Shown piece after piece: positions 7,430-11,269 of a stretch of 11,269 nucleotides of DNA (the stretch's first letter is position 1; every line of letters starts with the position of its first letter). This DNA comes from Flavobacteriaceae bacterium. Its GTDB lineage: Bacteria; Bacteroidota; Bacteroidia; Flavobacteriales; Weeksellaceae. Under the pieces are notes generated by a model that saw only the letters and a list, made by a program, of their open reading frames with translations, did no database searches and was not told where the DNA came from. The position numbers and the translations under genes were made by a program. The stretch lies in contig JAITOO010000088.1 in NCBI GenBank assembly GCA_031289875.1, positions 1 to 11,269 on the forward strand, in the 5' to 3' direction.

Positions 7430-8281
7430 TTATTGATATTTAATGTGATAGTCTATCAGCCCGTCAATAGGTTTGCGCTGTACGTTGCCTATTTTTAAAC
7501 CGTTTTCGATGAGTTTTTTCTTCAATTCATCTTTCAAGTAAAAAGCAATTGACCCCACGAAATTAATCGGCAGTTCTTTGCTGTTTTCGTATTGATTGAT
7601 GTAATAATCAATGAAATACTGCATGTGGCGGTCGATGATGGCTTTCAAAAATTCATGTTCTTTGTTTTGAATCACAAATTTTGCAAAAGTCGCCAAATAA
7701 GCATTTGGATTAGATTTTTTGTACAAATTGTCTTTCACCTCGTTGATGTCCATATCGTATTCGGCTTCCAATTTTTCAACCAATTCTTTGGGCAGAATCC
7801 TCAAATTGTGAGCTTTCACCAACTCTCCACCCAATTTGTTTCCGCTGCAATCGTCCATGAGGAGATAGCCAAGAGAGGAAATTTTTTGATTGAGTTTTTT
7901 TCCGTCGAAATAGCTGCAATTAGAACCTGTTCCCAAAATGCAGACAATGGCTTTCGTACCCGGCTCGGTAGTGGCATACACCGCTCCGTAGGTGTCTTCT
8001 TCCACCAAAACATCGGCATTGGTAAAGTATTCATTCAGAGCATCATACACAATGCTTTTCAGTCCCTCAGAGCCGCAACCCGCACCGTAAAAATAGATTT
8101 TTTTCACCTCCTCCTTGTTTTGGGAAAGGTCGAAACGTTCGTTGATACGGTTAATTATTTCGGTTTTGTCCACCGCCTCAGGGCTGAGACCTTTGGTTTG
8201 TGTTGAAAATATGCGTTTTCCTTCGTTATCTACGGCAATCCAATCTGCTTTGGTTGCGCCTGAATCTACTACTAAAATCAT
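7430..8281 (-). CDS. BadF/BadG/BcrA-family kinase, N-acetylglucosamine (or MurNAc) kinase-like
   Basis: The 283-residue cytoplasmic protein has the ASKHA (actin/hexokinase) ATPase fold. DSGATKADW (6-14) is the phosphate-1 loop, GAGCG (66-70) and EEDTYGA (94-100) line the sugar/catalytic site, ILGTGSN (115-121) is phosphate-2, and VGSIAFYL near residue 243 is the adenosine motif. Its length and motifs fit the short N-acetylglucosamine kinase branch rather than the larger benzoyl-CoA reductase subunits. Related MurK enzymes phosphorylate both GlcNAc and MurNAc, so either amino sugar is possible. This is of interest because a NamZ-like MurNAc-releasing enzyme lies about 2.3 kb away, although the two genes are separate and opposite in direction. 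It has its own predicted promoter (8311-8342) and terminator (7372-7394). Confidence 0.87.
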   Translation of the reverse strand: MILVVDSGATKADWIAVDNEGKRIFSTQTKGLSPEAVDKTEIINRINERFDLSQNKEEVKKIYFYGAGCGSEGLKSIVYDALNEYFTNADVLVEEDTYGAVYATTEPGTKAIVCILGTGSNCSYFDGKKLNQKISSLGYLLMDDCSGNKLGGELVKAHNLRILPKELVEKLEAEYDMDINEVKDNLYKKSNPNAYLATFAKFVIQNKEHEFLKAIIDRHMQYFIDYYINQYENSKELPINFVGSIAFYLKDELKKKLIENGLKIGNVQRKPIDGLIDYHIKYQ

Positions 8282-8310
8282 CTTTGACTGAGTTTTTAAA
8301 TTTCTGACTT

Positions 8311-8342
8311 TAAAGGTATGAAGAAAAGTGTATTTTGTACAA
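8311..8342 (-). promoter_or_regulatory. Probable promoter of the BadF-type kinase gene
   Basis: On the minus strand a TTG (8342-8340) and TACCTTTA (8318-8311) are separated by 21 bases, matching the Bacteroidota TTG-N17-23-TAnnTTTG arrangement except for the last base. Transcription would start near 8304, about 23 bases before the ATG. Confidence 0.45.
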
Positions 8343-8416
8343 TTATTTTTATATAATATTAATCATGTTTTTGAAATAATTTTAAAATTAGCTGTTTTTG
8401 ATTCGATGATTGACAT

Positions 8417-8461
8417 TTCGCAGGGGCTGGCTTCAGAATAAGTCCCGCAGACTTCGCAGGG
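8417..8461. repeat. GC-rich patch with two direct copies of TTCGCAGGG
   Basis: TTCGCAGGG occurs at 8417-8425 and 8453-8461, starting 36 bases apart. Between them AAGTCCCGCAGACTT (8440-8454) can form a 5-bp hairpin. The patch is far richer in G+C than its AT-rich surroundings. It may be one copy of a dispersed intergenic repeat or a small RNA; nothing in the window decides this. Confidence 0.4.
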
Positions 8462-8492
8462 TTGGGAGGTATATTTGAAGGAAAGTAATTAG

Positions 8493-8543
8493 AAATAACC
8501 CCTTGTATTGAAACAATTAATTTCAGAATACAAGGGGTTATTT
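8493..8543. terminator. Long hairpin terminator downstream of the small membrane-protein gene
   Basis: AAATAACCCCTTGTATT (8493-8509) pairs perfectly over 17 bp with 8527-8543. The stem continues after a two-base bulge as GAAA/TTTC around a seven-base loop. On the minus strand it begins 17 bases after the stop at 8561 and is followed by TTTCTAATT, so it should end the small two-gene unit. The symmetry also allows action in the other direction. Confidence 0.75.
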
Positions 8544-8560
8544 TATGTGGAAGAATTTTC

Positions 8561-8752
8561 TTACAATTTCTTTTCTACAATTAAAAATCGGAGAAGAAAA
8601 ATTGTACCTATCAATTCAACCAACATGCCGACGGTTAAAATAATTGAACCTAAAGGATTTTCTCCGTTCGTTTTAGCAAGCGCACCTATGCCCACAATTA
8701 TTATTCCTATTAAAATAGTTTTTAGCGGTTTGGCTTTGAGAAAATTTATCAT
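8561..8752 (-). CDS. 63-residue two-helix membrane protein, GldL-hairpin-like
   Basis: I do not recognise a characterised family with certainty. The product has two hydrophobic segments (about 12-26 and 35-59) joined by a short polar turn (KTNGENP). The spacing and residues GALAK (23-27), then ILTVGMLVE (38-46), resemble the transmembrane hairpin of GldL, the T9SS/gliding motor protein (GALFK...LTxGMLxE). The lysine at the end of helix 1 and the glutamate inside helix 2 are kept. The cytoplasmic domain of GldL is absent, so this is not GldL itself. I chose ATG 8752: the open frame extends to 8848, but that extra sequence overlaps the upstream lipoprotein gene in another frame and is not family-like. 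It lies 14 bases after that gene and is followed by a strong hairpin. Confidence 0.65.
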   Translation of the reverse strand: MINFLKAKPLKTILIGIIIVGIGALAKTNGENPLGSIILTVGMLVELIGTIFLLRFLIVEKKL

Positions 8753-8766
8753 GATATTATAATTTT

Positions 8767-8935
8767 TTAAAAGAGACAATATACAGCAGCAGCGACAGGT
8801 ACACCAGACGCTGAGTACCATGCAAGGCACCCTAAAAATCCATCGCAAATATCATTATAAGCCTGATCAAAACAACTTGAAAGACTTAGTTACTGATAAC
8901 AAAAACACACTTAATTTTAATTTTACGATTTGCAT
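8767..8935 (-). pseudogene. Small Cys-rich lipoprotein, split by a one-base frameshift
   Basis: No single frame spans this gene. From ATG 8935 the first frame gives a basic start and hydrophobic core (MQIVKLKLSVFLLSV), then closes at a TGA. One base over, the frame continues LSLSSCFDQAYNDICDG and runs to a TAA at 8767. Removing one A from the AA pair near 8892 joins them into a 55-residue protein with a textbook lipoprotein signal peptide (lipobox LSSC, Cys at residue 21). The mature part of about 35 residues has four cysteines and a hydrophobic Gly/Ala/Val-rich end (SGVPVAAAV). The agreement of signal peptide and lipobox across the break is strong evidence of a real or recently real gene. 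It could be a decayed gene, a sequencing error in a short A-run, or less likely programmed frameshifting. Function is unknown. It is co-directional with the 63-residue membrane protein. Confidence 0.6.
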
Positions 8936-8951
8936 TTTAAATTTAATTTCG

Positions 8952-8959
8952 TAAAGTTA
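8952..8959 (-). promoter_or_regulatory. Possible -7 box for the small lipoprotein/membrane-protein unit
   Basis: On the minus strand this reads TAACTTTA, identical to the box upstream of the nuclease and one base from TAnnTTTG. It lies 16 bases upstream of the lipoprotein ATG, so any leader would be only about 10 bases. No -33 TTG is evident. Confidence 0.25.
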
Positions 8960-9031
8960 ATATTAATTTTTGAAAAATTGAAAAATTTCCGCGAAAAATT
9001 TTGCGTACAAATAACCGTTTTTTTTATCAAA

Positions 9032-10381
9032 TTAATGCGAATGATTGTGTTCTTCTTTCAAAATTTTGTCAAAATCTTCGATGGTAACCGTTTTTTCTTC
9101 TTTTTTAATTTGAGCATCAAAAATTTTAAACAACTCGCGCTGAATAATATCTCCGGACGTTTTGCGCACATGTTCCTCGTTTTTTAACGCATTGACAGAA
9201 TATTTTTCAATTTCTTCTTCGGGAACCTCTGCGTAGCCGTACATCGCAAACTGCTGTTTCATGGAAGTTTTGGTGTAGTCCAGCAAATCTTGGAATTGAA
9301 TATTTACTTTGTTGTCAGACAATATTTTACCCTCAATCAACTGATAACGCATTGCCTTTTCTGACTTTTTGTATTCTTCGGCAGCCTGCTCGTCGGTCAT
9401 CGGTTCTTTTGCCGTGCTTTGAATATATTTAGTCAAAAACTCCGATGGCAGGTCGAATTTTATGTTTTCAAACAACCATTCTACGGAATCGTTGATGAAT
9501 CGCGTATCGGATTCGCGCTTGTAATAATTGCCAAATTCTTCCTTGATTTTAGCTTTCAGTTCTTCTTCGGAATGGATTTTGTCTTTGCCGTAAATTTTGT
9601 CAAAAAAATCCTGATTGAGTTCTGCTTTGGTTTTGGTTGAGGTCTCTCCGATAGTGATTTTCAATTTTTCGTTGAAATGATGCGCTTCTTCGTGAGACAA
9701 GCCTAAAAAATGCTGCAATTTATGCACGTCTTTGAACAACGCTTGCGCATAGACGTAAACCACATCGTTTTCTTTTTTCTTCAAAAACTCGTTTTTCTCT
9801 TTTAAATCTTCGACCAAAAAGGTAACCGTAGTTTCAATTCCGCCTTCCACAAGCGTTTCGTCTTCGTTCACTTCCTGCACCTTCGCCGCAAAATGTCCGC
9901 CTTCTACAATTTCATCGGAGGGAACGGCTTCGCCGGACTGGCTTTGCATTCTTTCGATAGTTTCGTTTACATCCTTGTCAGCGGCTTCGATTTTGTAGTA
10001 AGGGATTGAGGCTTTGGACAAATCGACGGAAAACTCAGGCGCCAAGCCGGATTCAAACTCGAAAGTCATCTCGTTGGCATTTACGTCCAGATTGTTGTCG
10101 GTTTTTGGAAGCGGCTGCCCCAAAACGGCTAACTTGTTCTCGGCAATGAAGTTGTTGAGTTCTGTATTGAGAATTTTGTTGATCTCTTCAAAAGTAACTG
10201 CGGTTTCGTATTGCTTTTTCACCACGCTCATCGGAGTCATTCCCTTGCGGAAGCCGGGCATATTGGCTTTTTTCCTGTAATCTTTCAGAGTTTTCTCAAC
10301 CTTAGGTTTATAGTCTTCAGGCGTGAGTTTGATGCTGATAACCGTGTTTAAATCATCAATTTTGTTTTGTGTAACATTCAT
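9032..10381 (-). CDS. tig: Trigger factor, ribosome-associated chaperone
   Basis: This 449-residue protein is the ribosome-bound chaperone that receives nascent chains at the exit tunnel. The N-terminal domain carries the ribosome-binding signature GFRKG at 43-47 (MPGFRKGMTP). The centre (about 150-250) corresponds to the FKBP-type peptidyl-prolyl isomerase region but is diverged: I do not see the usual VxxGD and F/Y-rich FKBP active-site pattern, so isomerase activity is doubtful, as in many Bacteroidota homologues. The C-terminal half (about 260-430) is the helical arm domain, and the tail HNHSH is histidine-rich. The start ATG at 10381 lies about 18 bases after the predicted transcription start. 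Neighbours are an ISL3 relic upstream and the small lipoprotein unit downstream; it appears to be transcribed alone. Confidence 0.95.
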   Translation of the reverse strand: MNVTQNKIDDLNTVISIKLTPEDYKPKVEKTLKDYRKKANMPGFRKGMTPMSVVKKQYETAVTFEEINKILNTELNNFIAENKLAVLGQPLPKTDNNLDVNANEMTFEFESGLAPEFSVDLSKASIPYYKIEAADKDVNETIERMQSQSGEAVPSDEIVEGGHFAAKVQEVNEDETLVEGGIETTVTFLVEDLKEKNEFLKKKENDVVYVYAQALFKDVHKLQHFLGLSHEEAHHFNEKLKITIGETSTKTKAELNQDFFDKIYGKDKIHSEEELKAKIKEEFGNYYKRESDTRFINDSVEWLFENIKFDLPSEFLTKYIQSTAKEPMTDEQAAEEYKKSEKAMRYQLIEGKILSDNKVNIQFQDLLDYTKTSMKQQFAMYGYAEVPEEEIEKYSVNALKNEEHVRKTSGDIIQRELFKIFDAQIKKEEKTVTIEDFDKILKEEHNHSH

Positions 10382-10406
10382 GAGTGTACGATATTTTAAA
10401 AGGTGG

Positions 10407-10414
10407 CAAAGTTA
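10407..10414 (-). promoter_or_regulatory. Probable -7 box of the tig promoter
   Basis: On the minus strand this reads TAACTTTG, an exact TAnnTTTG match, 25 bases upstream of the tig ATG. The -33 region has no good TTTG at normal spacing. It lies beyond the recognisable end of the transposase relic, so the insertion left this box intact. Confidence 0.6.
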
Positions 10415-11194
10415 CAAAAACTATTTCTGAATAGGAAATTTTTATTAATCCGGCTAAACCTTATTTTGAGGTGCCATGAAAAATATTTAGCGGTACGATA
10501 GAGGAAAAAATCCTTGTCTTTGATACCGTAATTGTTTGAAACGAATCGTTGTATTTTACCGTTAAGGTTTTCTGCTTTTGCATTGGTCAAGCCGTGCTTA
10601 AAAAAAATGATAATTTGTATTTCGTGTTTTCGCATCATTTTTATAACACTTTAAAATTCTGTTATTTGCTTTGCCTGTCTATACCATTGATAGAGGTTAT
10701 CCTTGATTTGTTCTGTTGATTTTATACGATTTTCGTAATCATACCACTGCTTAAAATTCTGACCGGTTTGATAAGCATTTTTCAGGTCATTATGTTTTGC
10801 AAACAATAGATTTACAGTTTCTTGCATTTCTTCGTTCCACTTGTCGGGCGACTGTGTTAGGCATGCGACACCCGTCGCAAAAGTTCAATTTCCCGGAGCA
10901 GTTTTTTGTCTTCTTCCGTTCGTTTTTTACCTTTTGTGAATTGCCCTTGTAATTCTTTTACTCTCCTTTGTCTGACATCGCAAACGGCTTGGTAAACGTA
11001 TTTCATCACGTGAAATTTGCCAACTACCTGCGTGGCGCGTGGAACTAAATCGTTTAAAACCAAAGCATAAGTAGAACTCTTATCCATACTGATATTTCTG
11101 ATTTTACGGCAAATCAAGGAAAAATTGCCCGATACACAGGTGTTTGTGATGGCTTGCTTTTCGTCGTATTCGGTATATTGATGCTTTTGGCGGC

Positions 11195-11214
11195 AATTGG
11201 GAATTGGGAATGGG
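11195..11214. repeat. Short tandem repeat, two AATTGGG units plus AATGGG
   Basis: Two and a near-third copies of a 7-base unit sit inside the transposase relic, in a part of the frame (NPFPIPNC) that does not look like ISL3 transposase. It may be a small expansion or insertion in the decayed gene. Confidence 0.4.
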
Positions 11215-11269
11215 TTTTTAGCGGAAATAGTTACAACACCCAAAAACTCGAAGGAATCAGCAATATGTA

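Larger units (their letters stand above)
10396..11269 (-). pseudogene. ISL3-family transposase remnant, frameshifted and with internal stop
   Basis: Three pieces read in order on the minus strand. The first (from the right edge to 10857) contains ISMDKSSTYALVLNDLVPRA and GKFHVMKYVYQAV, the second-aspartate region of the ISL3-type DDE transposase. It shifts frame near 10860 into the second piece (SPDKWNEEMQETVNLLFAKH to QITEF), which ends at an in-frame TAA at 10653-10651. The third piece continues in that same frame (SVIKMMRKHEIQ, HGLTNAKAENLNGKIQRF), bearing the catalytic-glutamate motif KAENLNGK and ending FFLYRTAKYFS near 10477. The frame stays open to 10396, but that tail is not family-like and overlaps the tig promoter. 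At least one frameshift and one nonsense change make it inactive. The N-terminal half lies outside the window, and I could not assign terminal inverted repeats. Confidence 0.85.

Noticed and set aside
7592..8206. A 204-codon plus-strand open frame
   Set aside because: It is exactly antisense to the BadF-type kinase and its Phe/His/Ile-rich product looks like complementary-strand sequence without domains.
8508..8762. An 84-codon plus-strand open frame over the small membrane protein
   Set aside because: It starts inside the terminator hairpin and is antisense to the 63-residue protein, which has coherent membrane helices and a GldL-like pattern.
8753..8848. A 32-residue N-terminal extension of the 63-residue membrane protein
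   Set aside because: It overlaps the lipoprotein coding region in another frame and has an irregular Cys/Trp/Arg-rich composition.
8988..9006. A weak CGC/GCG hairpin after trigger factor
   Set aside because: The stem needs a bulge and leaves almost no loop, so I could not support it as a terminator.

Overview
The window looks like a chromosomal segment of a member of the Bacteroidota, most likely class Flavobacteriia. Four things support this: AT-rich DNA with very AT-rich intergenic gaps; promoter-like TAnnTTTG elements (the Bacteroidota -7 box) with no clear Shine-Dalgarno sequences; a secreted nuclease with a type IX secretion (T9SS) C-terminal sorting domain; and lineage-typical families (DUF3810, DUF1343/NamZ, an ISL3-type transposase relic). 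I cannot name the genus.

Layout, left to right. 1-597 (-): the first ~199 codons of dapA (lysine/diaminopimelate pathway), running off the left edge. 784-1635 (+): a PPM1/LCMT-type SAM methyltransferase, divergent from dapA. 1650-3954 (-): a tightly coupled pair, an orphan FtsX/LolE-like ABC permease followed one base later by a DUF3810 membrane protein with an HEMGH zinc-protease motif. 3935-5182 (+): a secreted DUF1343 protein of the exo-beta-N-acetylmuramidase (NamZ, GH171) family. Its start overlaps the permease start head to head, so each gene's best promoter box lies inside the other gene. A perfect 16-bp hairpin (5225-5259) separates it from 5268-7121 (-), a secreted endonuclease I with Fn3, lamin-tail-like and T9SS domains. 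7430-8281 (-): a BadF/BcrA-type amino-sugar kinase. 8561-8935 (-): a small two-gene unit, a 63-aa two-helix membrane protein resembling the GldL transmembrane hairpin, preceded by a previously hidden ~55-aa Cys-rich lipoprotein that is split by a one-base frameshift. 9032-10381 (-): trigger factor. 10396-11269 (-): a decayed ISL3-family transposase.

Working together: most genes serve the cell envelope or export. DapA makes the peptidoglycan precursor diaminopimelate, the NamZ-like enzyme would trim MurNAc from wall fragments, the BadF kinase could phosphorylate GlcNAc or MurNAc, and the permease/DUF3810 pair sits in the inner membrane. Trigger factor handles nascent chains, and the nuclease is a T9SS cargo. 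Apart from the permease-DUF3810 pair and the small lipoprotein/membrane pair, genes appear to be separate transcription units.

The items most worth a second look are the frameshifted lipoprotein with its GldL-like partner, the overlapping divergent starts of namZ and the permease, and the FNR-like palindrome upstream of the nuclease. I saw no CRISPR array, tRNA or rRNA.
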